Below, piece by piece: positions 11,343-22,831 of a stretch of DNA of 64,000 nt. The stretch lies in the NCBI GenBank assembly GCA_004380135.1, contig QXCR01000129.1:1-64000 (forward strand). Reading direction: 5' to 3'. The stretch is from Stemphylium vesicarium. Lineage: Eukaryota; Ascomycota; Dothideomycetes; Pleosporales; Pleosporaceae. Within the stretch, counting starts at the first letter, position 1, and each line of letters opens with the position of its first letter. The translations under genes were made by a program, and so were the position numbers. The notes beneath the pieces were generated by a model. The model made no database searches, had not been told where the DNA came from, and saw only the letters and a list, made by a program, of their open reading frames with translations.

Positions 11343-12300
11343 TCACGACAGGAAATCAAGCGCAAGCTCGTTGAACAGGTCTGGCTTCTCCCAATAACAC
11401 CAATGACCTCCCCACTCAACAGTTACGCCCTTAGCATGACCTCCATCTTTTCCGCCATTTACTAATTCAACTACCTTGAGTGGCCCCGCAGCAGGGAAGC
11501 ATCCACTTCGACTACTCGCAACCACTAGCACCTTCGTCTGACTCTCACTCGCAGGGCCAAAGGTTTGCGCAATCGGGTGTCTCCAGTCATTCGCCGTGTG
11601 GTCAGCCATCAGTTTCCCATACCACCACCCATCACCCTTCATGGCCTGGTTCAAAAAGAAAGCCTCGTCTTCCTTCCACGTCTGCGACTCTGGTGTCGGA
11701 TCTCCTGGCTGCGAGTGCGACCTGTATCCAAGACATCCTCCGATGGTCCCAAGATGAGCCTGCTCCGGCTTCTCTATCAAAGTCTTCTGCATTTCTTGGA
11801 GCGCGGAGAGAGAGTTGCAGCCGCGGTTTCCAAACTCCGGACCCCAATCATCCAGATAATTTTGCAACGGCGCCTGATCCACGAAAATCATATGCGAAAA
11901 TGCTTTCGTGGTGAAGAGCTCGCTATAACTCCACAGTATCGCTGCTCCCAAGCTGGTCCCAATAGCTTTGATGGTGCCTTCTTTGAGCTTGAGGTGATCA
12001 ATCAGATTCTTTAGATCCATAGCCAAGCGCGCAACATGGTAGCCGGCTTTAGGCTTGTCTGAGCCCCCGTGGCCGCGTAGATCAGGCACGATAACATGAT
12101 GCTTTTGCGATAATGCAGACATGTTGCGATTGAAAACGGCTCCTGAGCCCGTGAAGCCGTGCAACTGACGGGCACGGTCAGGCAATGCAATAGTATGCTA
12201 TAGGTGGCGGGGCGCTCACTAAAATCAGGGGGGCATTTGCGCTGGAGCCGTGGGTCTCGTAGTGGAGATTGATTTCATCGTTTGCTTGGAATGTAGGCAT
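11343..12300 (-). CDS. Alpha/beta hydrolase fold-1 protein, one intron
   Basis: A 300-residue protein from two exons: 12300-12220 and 12164-11343. The 55-nt intron (12219-12165) starts GTGAGC, ends GTCAG and has a CTGAC branch site; splicing joins ANAPLIL to LHGFTGS in phase. The family includes haloperoxidase/epoxide-hydrolase-like enzymes and esterases. The oxyanion loop is LHGFTGS (28-34), followed by DLRGHGGSDKP; the nucleophile lies in AIGTSLGAA (S98), and the catalytic histidine is likely H281 (GGHWCYWEKPDLF), near the C-terminus as usual. All parts look intact. The ATG at 12300 opens with PTFQANDEINLHYE, typical of the first beta strands of the family. No signal peptide is evident, so it is probably cytosolic. 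The substrate is unknown. Confidence 0.85.
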
Positions 12301-13502
12301 AGTGGTGATGCTTGAGTCAGGAAGTTGATGGGGGTATAGTGATTGGGGAGGAGGATGGGTGGGGTTAGTAAGCGCGATGGTGACGCTATCGAGTTTAGCG
12401 TCGCGAGAAAACGAGGTCTGGAGCCTGTCGCTTCCTTCCTGAAGATGACCACATGGCATTTGAGGTGCAGCGAAATGGCGATGCTCCTCGCGCGCACGCA
12501 ATGGTAAGGGCTTATCTATTCATACCTATACTTCTGCTGGCCATACCCGATTAATAATAATGTGAGTTGACGACGTTTGCGATAATTTGGAAGTCACGCT
12601 AGAGCCCTGCAAATTCACATGCGTAGTTCTAATATACTCTCGTTAAATATTGTCGCCACAGGAGGCCTATCATTGACAAGACTGGTTTCCCCGATGTGAT
12701 TCAGATGGGACCTTCTACTGCGATTGTAGGAAATAGATCCTTGAAATCACATTCGGAAGTCGCGTCGCCTTATAAATCAACCATTCAGCACGCCGCGGTC
12801 TTGATGACCGATACGCTGGGAGATACCAAGTGTCATACAAAGCTTCACTGCGACGGCCAGAAAAGACGAGGTGAGGAGATCAGTCTTCACACCGAAATCT
12901 AAAAGAAGGATCCGACAACATGCCTGCCCTGTAAGAAGGATACATGAGCTTTTGATGGTCTCGCAGTTGGCGTGAATGCGCGATGCAATCTGCTTGATGT
13001 GCTCCACAAACAACGCGAGTTTGACCACCGCGCTGGTCCTTCCACTGACAGCCTCAGCGCTCGCCCGGGCAACCCAACCACCACCATAGTTGCATCATAG
13101 CCCTTTTAACTGAGGCTCTAATCCCGGTGCGCACGGGGCGCCAGAATCGTTATATCGCTGTCTCGCGCTCACTGTATACTTTCTTCCCCCACCGCCCCTT
13201 TGGCTCATCCCACACAGATCGACTTGTCGACAGACTCAACTAACCAGCAACTTCGAATCCTAAGCACATCTGACTCTTTCTTTCCTTATAAATCTCACCA
13301 ATCACACTTGCACGGATAGTGTTTTGGCGTTGGATCAGATTCTGAAAAGACCATCCAAACCGTGGTTCAACTCCGCGCTAACCTAACATTTTTTTAGATA
13401 TGTAAGTTGAGCGCTGGTATATAATTCGCAGACGCGCTTTTGCTCGACACAACTAACAACTCGTTGTCAGTCACATTCTACATTCCATATTCCACAACGA
13501 AT
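12301..13502. other. Divergent intergenic region
   Basis: 1.2 kb upstream of both the minus-strand hydrolase and the plus-strand gene at 13503. No gene is evident. Pyrimidine-rich stretches and a possible 5'-leader intron acceptor (CTAAC..TTTTTTTAG near 13380-13397) precede the 13503 start. Confidence 0.45.
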
Positions 13503-15000
13503 ATGGTTGCAAGCAAGAACGTCGCCGGCGACGTCACCAACAAGAAGAAGGGTCGAAAACACCACAAGAAGACACAGAAGCAGAAGGCGCTTGCGAAGCG
13601 CACTGCTACTGCAGAGAATTCTAAGTTCAAGAAGACTTCTTCTTCTCCCGCCGCCGCCATGGTCGCTAAGGATGGCGCTCCAGTCCAGGAGAAGGTTGCG
13701 GGCGAGGTCGAGGTCACTTCAGTCGACAACACTAAGCCACTCGATGAGGAGCCTACAGCCACCACGAGTTCCTTGCCGGTCGCCTTCGACATCGTCGCGC
13801 ACCGCAAGGCACTGGAGGCCGCGCTGTACGAGCACATGGAGACTCCGCGCCAGATGTTCAATCGGTGCCGGCGCAAGGTTTCTGTCGACTCGGAGCACCA
13901 CCCAAGAACAAATATGAGGACAGATACAATGTCTTTGATGATCTTGAGTTTTAGGTTCTCTTCCCGAAGTTCAGGTGTCGCGACAACAATGGCTTCGATT
14001 TCGCGCCTCTATTCACTAAGTCAACGCTGGAAAACACAACTACTAATAATATCGTTTGCAAGGTGCCGTCGCTCGAAGAGGCTTTCAGCAAGATCATGGA
14101 ATCTAAAGTTCCCGAAGCCCGTGAAGAATCCGCAACTCCTGAAGCCGATGTTGTCGACTGCTCAGAGAAGAACGAGCCTGAGAAGATTGTCGTCCGCTTG
14201 GTGCCGGCTCCGGAGGCAACTCACAAGCCCAGGCCAATCGGCCAACTCTTCTCCACTATACCTGCCAATGGTCAAATCATCTACACTGCGGCCCAGATTG
14301 AAATAAAGGCGGGTTCCGGCTCCAAGTCGCTTGAGACCGTCGAGGCTGAGATGCGCGCGGCTGCGCCTGCGGCAACTAACACGCTCACCTCGATTAACCA
14401 GCTCTTCTCTACTACATCAACCGAGGGTGAAAAGGGCACCGCCGCGTCCCAGATCGACAAGAAGGGGCGTTCTGGCTCCAAGTCGCTTGAGGACGTGGAG
14501 GCTGAAATGCGCACGGCGCAGTGTATCGCCTCGAACGCACCACATCTCGTCGACCCAGCCATCGTCGGCTACAAGATCAAGACGGAGGGCTCGAGTAACG
14601 CCCGCAACCTCACCGTCGATACCTCACCAGCGGGACACCAGCAGGTCGACATCGCTCTTCCTAGTTCATCGTCCAGCAGCAACCACTCCCGCGCCTCCTC
14701 TGCGCTGGAACCGAACAGGCGGTTACCCCTTCGACTCCTTAGTCTGCGCCGTCCGATCCTGCAATTTGCTGGCATCCTTCCGCGCTCACATACAACGCGA
14801 ACTGGAGCCTTCCATTGTTCAACTACCCAGATGGCTCTTATTTCCCTGGACGTAATGCTGTGATGGGATCGCATTGTGACCCTGGCTTTGCAGCTGCCGG
14901 GACTTGGGACTATAACAATTGTTTGCAGTGCTATCTTGAGAGGAAGTGTGCCGCGGATGGATATTCGCGCTCATATTGGGGGATGGGCTACAGCTCTTAG
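13503..15000 (+). pseudogene. Degraded repeat-containing hypothetical gene (two frame changes, two TAGs)
   Basis: Not a recognised family. The ATG at 13503 opens a Lys-rich N-terminus (KKKGRKHHKKTQKQKALAKR). The coding-like frame changes near 13870. It continues through KNKYEDRYNVFDDLEF, a TAG (13952-13954) and VLFPKFRCRDNNGFDF. A direct protein repeat of about 42 residues follows (about 14237-14359 and 14393-14521), each ending SGSKSLE-x-VEAEMR. The frame changes again near 14700, meets another TAG (14740-14742) and ends in a Cys/aromatic tail (SYFPGRN, HCDPGF, TWDYNNCLQCYLERKC) with a stop at 15000. I could not find introns that remove both stops and fix both frames, so decay is more likely than splicing. 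A 41-nt intron at 13878-13918 would repair only the first change. Confidence 0.5.
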
Positions 15001-15541
15001 GGTCTTTGATTTGACTGCTCTTTTTCTGCGTTTTAGTTTGCATTGCTATGCGGGCATTTCGTATTTCACGTTGGTTATAGTTGGGTCATGGCCTCAAAAG
15101 CCTTGTTTTCGTCACTTTATGCATTTCTAGCGGTGGTGTCCATGGCGGGTACATTGATAGTATAAGATAGATGTTAGAATATTCAAATAACGAAAAATGC
15201 AATGAAATATTAGACGATTGAATAGCAATTCTCATGATGAAATGGTGTTTAACAGTTGTTTTCGCATAGGATGAACCTGCACGGTCTCGTAAGCTGACTG
15301 CCATAGAGAAGCGGGATGTTAGATGCTGTCAGGAGCATGCGAGTGGGGTGAAGAAGTGGCTACGCAGGGACTATGCAAGTGCGGGGGGAGTTGCGGAGCT
15401 TGGACCGTCCCTGCAAGTAATTCGGCCTACACGACCATCCTTCTCCACGGCACATGTCCACGACACAACATTCGCATACCGACCATCTTCTACTCGCTAT
15501 CACTAGATCTGCCCTAGTGCCACGATTCGCTATTACTCAAC
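15001..15541. other. Intergenic
   Basis: 540 bp of 3' flank and the promoter of the RGG gene at 15542. No gene or repeat seen. Confidence 0.5.
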
Positions 15542-16933
15542 ATGCTCAAGTCGAAATGGGCAACCCAGCCGGACGAGGCGGAGAATGCAGCAGCGCCAGC
15601 CGCCGATGTGGCACCGCCAGAGCCAGCAGCAGCACCAGCCCAGACTGCTAATGCACCGGTACGTGAACTGATATTTGACCCCTGACCACCTTGGATCCTA
15701 TTATACGCGTATGTCTGTCTCGTATAGAATGATACTGACCCACACTAGGCTACCAACGCGTCCTATGACCCCGCCTATGACGACCCCTCGATAGACCCAT
15801 TCGCTCAGACCGCAAGCACCGACGATCTCTTCTTTGACGACGACATCACTCCTATCGCTGAGCCAGTCCTCGAGCCAAACCCGCCAGAGCTCCAGGCTTC
15901 CGCCGCCGAATTCGTACCAGAGGAAGCGCAGCCGCCAAAAGCACCACAGTCGCATTTGACGCCTCAAGCCCCACGGGAGCCAAGAAACAGCGAAAGGGGA
16001 GGCCGCGGCCGAGGTAGAGGAAAAGGTCGTGGAAGGGGTCGTGGCGGTCACAACACCGACATTCGACTCGAACAAAACGACAAGAAGGCTGTTGAGGCGC
16101 CTAAAGAGCCCGGGACCACGCCCGCAGACAAAGCCGCTACAAAAAATGCCGACACCTCTGCCCCTCCATCTGCCCCTACCGAGCCAAAAGAGAAAACTAC
16201 CCACTCCGTACGAGGTGACAGGACCTTGACTGGTGGCGCCGCACGCACACGTTTAACCGAAGATGAACTGAACGCAAAACTTGCCAACATGCGCATCAAG
16301 AACGAAGCCCGACAGAGTGCACATGCCCGCGCTGAAGCAGACAAGGGGAAATTTGAAGCGCGCGAAGCGGTTATGCAGAAGGAGGATGTGGAGCGTAAGA
16401 AGGCCCTGGCGGAGAAGCAAAAGGCAGAGCGTCAGAGCCGTCAGCAGATGATGGGCGAGCGCGAGAAGAACCGACAACGCAAGCTCAAAGCACAACAGGG
16501 ACGGGAGTGGGACTTTGAGAAGGAGGAAGGTTTCTCAGGTCTTGGAGACGAGAGGCGCAGGGGTGCTACCAGAGGCGCACACGGAGGCATCGCACCTTCA
16601 AGGCCGGTCGAGAACGAGTTCAATGGAGACGATTACCGTGAGCCTATGGCGCAGTCCAGCAGGGGACGAGGCAGAGGTCGCGGCGGCAGAGGAAGTCGGG
16701 GTGGCCGGGGCGATCACGATGGTGGTGCATCCCGATTTCCGGCAGAGCAAGCCAAGCGCGAGAATGTCCCACCTTCTGCTGCAGACTTCCCAGAGCTTCC
16801 TCCAGCGAAGACTAAGGCTACAGAAGTTAAGGAATCTGAGCCAGAGCGTCCAACTATCCAGAAGCAAGACTCGTTTGGCTTGCCATCACCACTGGAAAAG
16901 GGTCGCAGCTGGGCTGACGAAGTAGGCTCGTAG
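15542..16933 (+). CDS. RGG-box, charged-helix protein (likely RNA-binding)
   Basis: A 433-residue protein from two exons: 15542-15658 and 15749-16933. The 90-nt intron begins GTACGT and ends ACTAG, and the junction is in phase. The N-terminus is Ala/Pro-rich and then acidic. Two Arg/Gly boxes, at about 16000-16055 and 16661-16715, are typical of proteins that bind RNA or G-quadruplexes. Between them lies a long, highly charged predicted helix (about 16255-16540; RIKNEARQSAHARAEADK, RKKALAEKQKAERQ). The end reads SWADEVGS then TAG. No known catalytic domain is seen. A translation or mRNP role is inferred from composition. The same frame stays open beyond the TAG into the next gene, whose first ATG is only 33 nt downstream; see findings. 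Confidence 0.7.
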
Positions 16934-16966
16934 GTAGAGTCATTGCATCGACGGGAAGTGGACGAG

Positions 16967-19663
16967 ATGGATCCTGGAGACCAAGATCTGCATGTTAGGG
17001 TCTCGGCGGTTGAAACGCAGATTGAATACTGGAAGAATGATGGGAGCGACAATGATACCACTACCGAACACACTCAACGATCTGCACCGGAACATGTGCC
17101 TGTGCCCGTGAACCAATCGCAAGCAACCAAGCAAGGCTGCCACGGCCTCGATCGAGTATACGAGGTCTCTTGCGACCGCTCGCCATTGGCGCTATTGGGA
17201 TCCTTGCGTGGAGGCGCGTCAGAAGAAGAGGCGGACGCAGACGCAGACGATGAAGCTGAGGCTGAAGCTGATACAAGGTACATTGCCTTTTACAATACTC
17301 ATTCATGGTTCTGGATAAGTGGATAACCTCTCCAGCCCGCCGCACAGATCGTCGCACACCGCGTCTTCTCCATCCAGTCCTGCCCAGCATGCCGGGTCAA
17401 CACCCAATACATCACCATACACGGCTTCTTCGCCATATACATCTTTCAACCCATCCTCTCCACATACACCTTCGTACACGTCGCGTTTTGTTCCTACTGT
17501 GTATGCTTATCCAGGCACAACAGTGTACTATTCATCTTCGCATTTACCGGTCAAGTTATTACCGTTGCAACCATCTCCCTTGGGGCCAGAACGCGGCTCA
17601 CAGAGCGATCAGTAGGATGGTCCGGCTGAGCCAGAAAGTGCCAGGCGGCGTGATCCTACGCTGAGGCAGCAAGATACTGTGATCGAGCGTCAATCTGGGG
17701 ACCGCACACAACACGAGAGCATCAGCGCCGCGCTTGAGCGATATCGACGGGAACGGGAGCGTGCTGGTACCGTAGAAGGACCAGCTGAGTCGCAAAGGGC
17801 GCGCGAAGACCAGCCGCAAAATGAACGTCACCCGGCCTTTATGACAGATGAAGAGTTCGATGCTTTGCCCTGTTGGTCAGACGTCGAAGATGACCCAGAA
17901 TACAACACTATGTATCGTCCAAGACGCGCTGCCAGCCACACCGAAGTACTCCCCCGTCAGACGAACTTCGGTCCTGTGGATCTGGTTTCAGACTCACTAC
18001 GCTCTTCGCCCACTCTCCGATTTGGGCGTTACGATGCTCTGGACAGCGGGTCGTCCACAACTCTGACCAACGTAACCATACGTGAATCACCAAACTTGCC
18101 GCCAAATTGGCCTCATTCGCCGTCTGGGCCCTCTCAAGCCCCACGGTACGAGGGATTGTTCGATGACATAATCGATGCCATATCACAGATATCCTCGGAA
18201 CACTACAGCTCAAGCAGTGCAGCAGAATCGCAATCGTCAGGCCAGGGCCCATTACAGGGAGATGCTCCGATTCTTCGTTTTGTTGGAAAGCTGAACTCTG
18301 CTTCGTTTTGCGATCTGTTAGACGCGCGAAGATATCCACAAATCGCTCACGCGCAAGGCCCTCAAAGTCAAGCAGGCTCTATTGAAGATGCTTCGAGTAC
18401 CACGGCGACGGATGATAGCCAGTAGGATGTCTATCATATCGGAGACGGTATGCCGCCGCAAGATCCACTGCGGCAAACCTTGGCAAGGAGGGAAAACGGC
18501 CAGAGAGAAGCGTGGATCATTACCCCAGGTCGACTCCCACGTTTTCCCAGTCACAATCCGAGAGGAGCTCCTGGAAATGAGGCATCCGCAGCCTCAAATC
18601 AGAGTGAGACGTATACGGAGCCAGAAAAACCGGTAGATAAAGGTAAAGGGCCCCTTCGCTTGCGAGGAGGAGCTGATTCAGAAGCCGAATCATTTTCACA
18701 ACGGGACGATGGACCCTCTCCGACAAACCCTGTGCGACCGGACAGCCCATGGCCCCCATTCCTGGAGCATAGCGATTATCGCAGAGCCAATGAGTTTCGC
18801 CACTATAGCAGGCCCTTCCACTTTGAGCGGGGTACTGCGGTATCCGACATACCATTGCGGGATATGGGATCAGGTTTACATTGTAATGCCTCCTCAGCGC
18901 GCACTCTTCATCCAAGCATTAGAGCAAGGTCACAAAGTCTGGGTCATGGTTATTCATCGGAAACCTTGTGGAACAGCTCGTCCAGAAGTGTATCTACCGG
19001 ACTGAGCAAACCGCCTATTAGAATTCCCCAGCCTTTACGCTTGTCCGATCCACTGTCACAACCATTGCCTGTTGCGGCACCTATCGGGGGCAAGAAACGT
19101 AGATCTTCGTTCTTTGAAGAGAGGTTCGAGCTTGACGGGCCGGAATTGTGACTTTACCCCATCTCTCCCTACTAAACCAAACATACTGACATCAGACTAG
19201 GTATAACAAGAAAACAGATCCTCTATCTGAGGGACGCAGTGGGGGCTTCGATCCCGTTCGCTCGTACAACGCCGCAGGTGTGCCCAACCGAAGGTTTTCA
19301 GCACCAGTTGGAGGAATCTACGGTGCGGCTTTCGCTGGTAGCATTCCCACGCCGCTTGGTGGACCCATTCTCAACGAACCGTTCATCATCGAACCCGCAG
19401 CCCCGCGATCCAATGCACCCCGGAAAAAACGGTTAGCCCGCCATATTCCTTCGACGAATTACGAAACCCTTGCTCCAAGAGGGCCACAGTGCATTCAGCC
19501 TGGACCTGGTGGTGGTGTAGATGGATATGATGGAAATAGCGATGACAGTGCAGATGACTGCATTTGTTGTTGTGCGGGTGGCAAACAATGTGCGGATGCG
19601 ATTTGTGAGCCTTGTTGCGCTGCAACTGAATGGTTAGTCTCTGAGTGTTGTCCCCCTGGTTGA
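16967..19663 (+). pseudogene. Long disordered protein with LRGG motifs and Cys-rich tail; two in-frame TAGs
   Basis: Three exons fit one frame: 16967-17277, 17336-19147 and 19201-19663. Intron 1 (58 nt) starts GTACAT and ends CCAG; intron 2 (53 nt) starts GTGACT, has CTGAC and ends CTAG. Joined, they give 862 codons, but TAG codons interrupt exon 2 at 17613-17615 and 18423-18425, both in the context CAG-TAG-GAT. On each side the frame is clearly protein-like: Ser/Pro-rich, Arg-rich, and with a motif SLRGGA at 17195-17218 and PLRLRGGAD at 18651-18677. The last 37 residues are cysteine-rich (CICCCAGGKQC, CEPCC, SECCPPG). I do not recognise the family. It may be a recently inactivated gene, a gene using TAG readthrough, or a chain of separate short products. 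Confidence 0.5.
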
Positions 19664-20608
19664 ATTTGGAAAGGCCGGTTCGTTTATGGCTGTTCATACG
19701 AAGGGATCGTCACTTGATCATGATGATAGTGGTAGGGGGCTTGTACCGCGATCGCAATTACTTGTGCGTTAGGTTAGCTTTGATGGTATACATTGATATC
19801 AGCTTCATCGAGGACCGCATGTTGACATGTTTAACTTGCGTATCGTACACGCTCCCTTGGAACCCGAGACGATTTCTGCTGCACTATGATGATGATTTTT
19901 TACGTTGTGAAAGTGAACAAATTCAAATGATGTCAACGACACTTCCATCGCCTATGCTTCATTCACACTCCCTTCTCTATCATCACATGTGTCTATTTAC
20001 AAGCCTCGTGTCGTCTGATGAGATGACAAGTGCACATTGCAGCGTGTGAACAGATGTACACGACTCAAAAGTCCAACTTGAGAGTAAGGCGTACGCCGTG
20101 ATGTCACCATTCACAAGCACAAACACACATGTATGCACATATCAACGTTTCTCATGTTTTGTGATTACAATACAAATGTAGTTATCCCCCGTTCCTCTTC
20201 GCCCTCTCTCATTGCGACAGTCAAACACACCTCATCTCTATCCGTTTTCTGCGGCGATCCAAACTAATATGAATTCTGGACATAGCCAAACATGCACATA
20301 GAGATTGCTATGCCATGACTAGCCATGCGAGGAGAAAAGAAAAGAAAAGTAAAGAAAAAACCACACAAACCCCGCGCCCGCTTCGAAGAAGAAGACAAGG
20401 CTAAGACTACATACCATGAGTTTTGCGAGTAGCATGCTTCCCCCAGGTTGCGCCACATTTCCATGGCAGAAGGGGTATTCACGTCGCATCATGTCTGTCG
20501 TTAGAAAGCCGTTTTGCCACGAGACCGAAGAAGAAACAAGGGGGGTGGGGTATCAGAGTCGGTGATGAGGAGGTGGGTGTAGTAGAGATGCGGCAGTCGA
20601 AGACGGGC
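19664..20608. other. Convergent intergenic region
   Basis: About 950 bp between two gene 3' ends. No gene seen. There is an A/G-rich microsatellite-like run (repeated GAAAA) near 20333-20362. Confidence 0.5.
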
Positions 20609-22831
20609 TTATGACTCGCCTCCTGTGGCTGCTGCACCTTCACCCGCACCGCCCCTAAAGGAACCCCTTCCGCCTCGGCCTCCGCGGGCACCACGCTCGC
20701 CACCTCGTCCACCGCGGGCAACACCGCCACGGCCTCCGCGGCCACCACGACCGCCTTCGCTGTCTGAGGCACCTCCACTTCGGTAACCGCCGCCCTGGAC
20801 GCCACCGCGGTTGCTAGCTTGCCAGCTGCCAGCACCATACCTAGGTTGGTTGTTGTTACCCGGGCCGCGTTCGTTGTAGACCTTGACCGTCTTGTTGTCG
20901 GGGCCTCCTCGAGCGTTCCTCACGTCGTCGGCAACGCGACGAAGAGCGCCATGCATGTCCTGCGAAGTGGGGAAATGGGCGACAAAGAAGTGCTTAATCT
21001 TCTCCATCTTTTCGACCTTGGATCGATCTTCCTCGGCAAGCAGGCTCTTGGCTTCCTCCTCGTCCTTGACACCGGCGATGAAGAGACCTTTGCTTTCTTT
21101 TCGCTCGACGGGTTCCCTGGGTGCTGGCGATGTAGCCTTCTCTGGAACCGAGGTACCGTTAGGCTTGACTTCGCTAGGAATGGACTTTTCAGCACCGGCG
21201 TTGGCTTGAGGTTGCGGTGTGGCGGCCTTGATGGGCTCCTTTGGTGTTGCGGCGCGTGCGGGCTGGCCAGCGTTTGCCACCTTCTGTTGCTGAGGAACAG
21301 GTGGGGTAGCGACAGCGGGGCGGGGCTGTTGAGGGGCGTTCGAGGGAGGACCAGCCTGGCGACCTGGGGCGGGAGACGGCTGAGCAGAGGGACTGGGGTT
21401 TACAGCAGCTGGTGGGCCGGTCGAAGTGTTTGCGGCTGCAGGCTGAGTCTGACCGGGTGCGACCTTTCCGCCTCGGTGGGCAAAGTTGAAACCCTGGGCC
21501 CGCATCTCAGTACCGATTCTGCCATTGTCAATGTCCAGGACAAGCCATCCGTAGGCAGCATCTGCCAGGTTGAAGTTCCACATGTTCTTGAATGCGCTTT
21601 CGTCGATGATGCCGCTCTGTGGACCAGGAGCAGGGCCGCCGAAGGGGTTGCCGCCGTTTGCTACTGTGGGCATCTTGTTTACTATATCAAGCGCCAGAGC
21701 GAGGAGGCGCTGCTGGGACTCGCTATCGGCGACTGCGGGTTCAACTTCTGTCTTGACTGTGTCCCACACGTCGTTGAACGAGGCCTTGGAAGCAGCGAGC
21801 TTTCCGCGGTAGTGATCCAGAGTGGGGTTGACACTGAATTCGTTGTATGAGCTGCCATAACGGAAATGCAGGCCGGCGGAGACTGAAAAGTCGGCTTTCA
21901 GGGTAACGGATAGCTGGTTCAGCAGACCTTCACGTGCGGGCGAGGCATGGGTGACGAATATGCGGGTCTCGGTCGGGTCGTATACGCGGTTGGCTGTGTC
22001 GACGAGTTCGCCCATCTGCAGCAAGGTAGTCCACATGGTGCCCTGTCCGCCTGCAATGGTGGTCCTGCCCTCGCCGTTGTCGAATAGCTTGTGCATGACA
22101 ACGGCACCACCGAGACCGAGCAGTCGCAGCTTGACGCCGCCAACATCTAGCAGTCGCGAATGCGCCTCGTCGATGATGTGCAGGTTGTCGACCTTGTACT
22201 CGCCCGAGCGCAGCTTCTCTAGCACTTGGACGTCCTCGCAGGCTCCCCATACTGTGTAGACGGGCACGTTTAGTGTGTACGTCTTGTTCAGGAAGAGGGG
22301 CAATTCTGAGAGGGGAAGCTGTTCCCGTGCGAAGCGCTCCTTGATGGGGGGTTGTGGCGGAGCTGTGGCGATGGAGCGCTTGACCGCATCTGAGAGAAGC
22401 GGCGAGTATTGCGCAACGTGCTTCAATGTCTTCTCGGCGATGCGATCTAACGAGCGGTCGTCGTAGAAGCCAAAGTCGCCGGTGTGGATGATGTAGTTTG
22501 CGCGGGCATCGGCGGCGAGTTGGTTCAGCGATTGCAAGTTTCCTTTGTACAGTCAGCACATGAATCAATACACAAGACAGTCGATCGTCCCCACCTCGCA
22601 CATCGGCAATGCAGAGCACCCGTACGCTCCCCTGTTGAATCACGCGGCCCTGGTTAGGGAGTAGCGGGACAGCACCGGGCGCTGGACCTGATGGGCCACC
22701 GGGGGCACCGCCATTAGGGAGATAGTTGCCTGGGTATGGGCGAGGCTGGTTGGGAGCTTGCTGGAGGGTGTCAGTAGCCTTGTCACATGTTGTCAGATCG
22801 GTGCGGCAATTGCCAGACGTACTGAAGCCAT
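20609..22831 (-). CDS. DUF2433 metallophosphoesterase-like protein with RGG tail
   Basis: A 702-residue protein from three exons: 22831-22823 (only 9 nt), 22760-22595 and 22542-20609. The introns are 62 nt (GTACGT..CCAG) and 52 nt (GTGGGG..AAAG), and both junctions are in phase. The middle resembles fungal DUF2433 proteins, which are distant calcineurin-like phosphoesterases. VLCIADVRGN (51-60) and IIHTGDFGFYDD (76-87) sit where metal-binding DxH and GDxxD motifs would be, and IFVTHASP follows. The usual DxH histidine is replaced by Arg here, so catalysis is doubtful. Residues from about 390 are Pro/Ala/Gln-rich and disordered; then comes a small charged segment (KIKHFFVAHFPTSQDMHGALRRVADD) and a strong RGG tail. 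An RNA-linked role is inferred from the tail. Confidence 0.8.

Noticed and set aside
9991..12300. Two neighbouring hydrolases as part of a biosynthetic cluster
   Set aside because: They belong to different subfamilies and no core biosynthetic enzyme lies nearby.
17550..17615. A 66-nt in-frame intron (GTCAAG..CAGTAG) removing the 17613 TAG
   Set aside because: Length and frame fit, but the donor is poor and no branch site is seen. Kept only as a possibility; no similar intron explains 18423.
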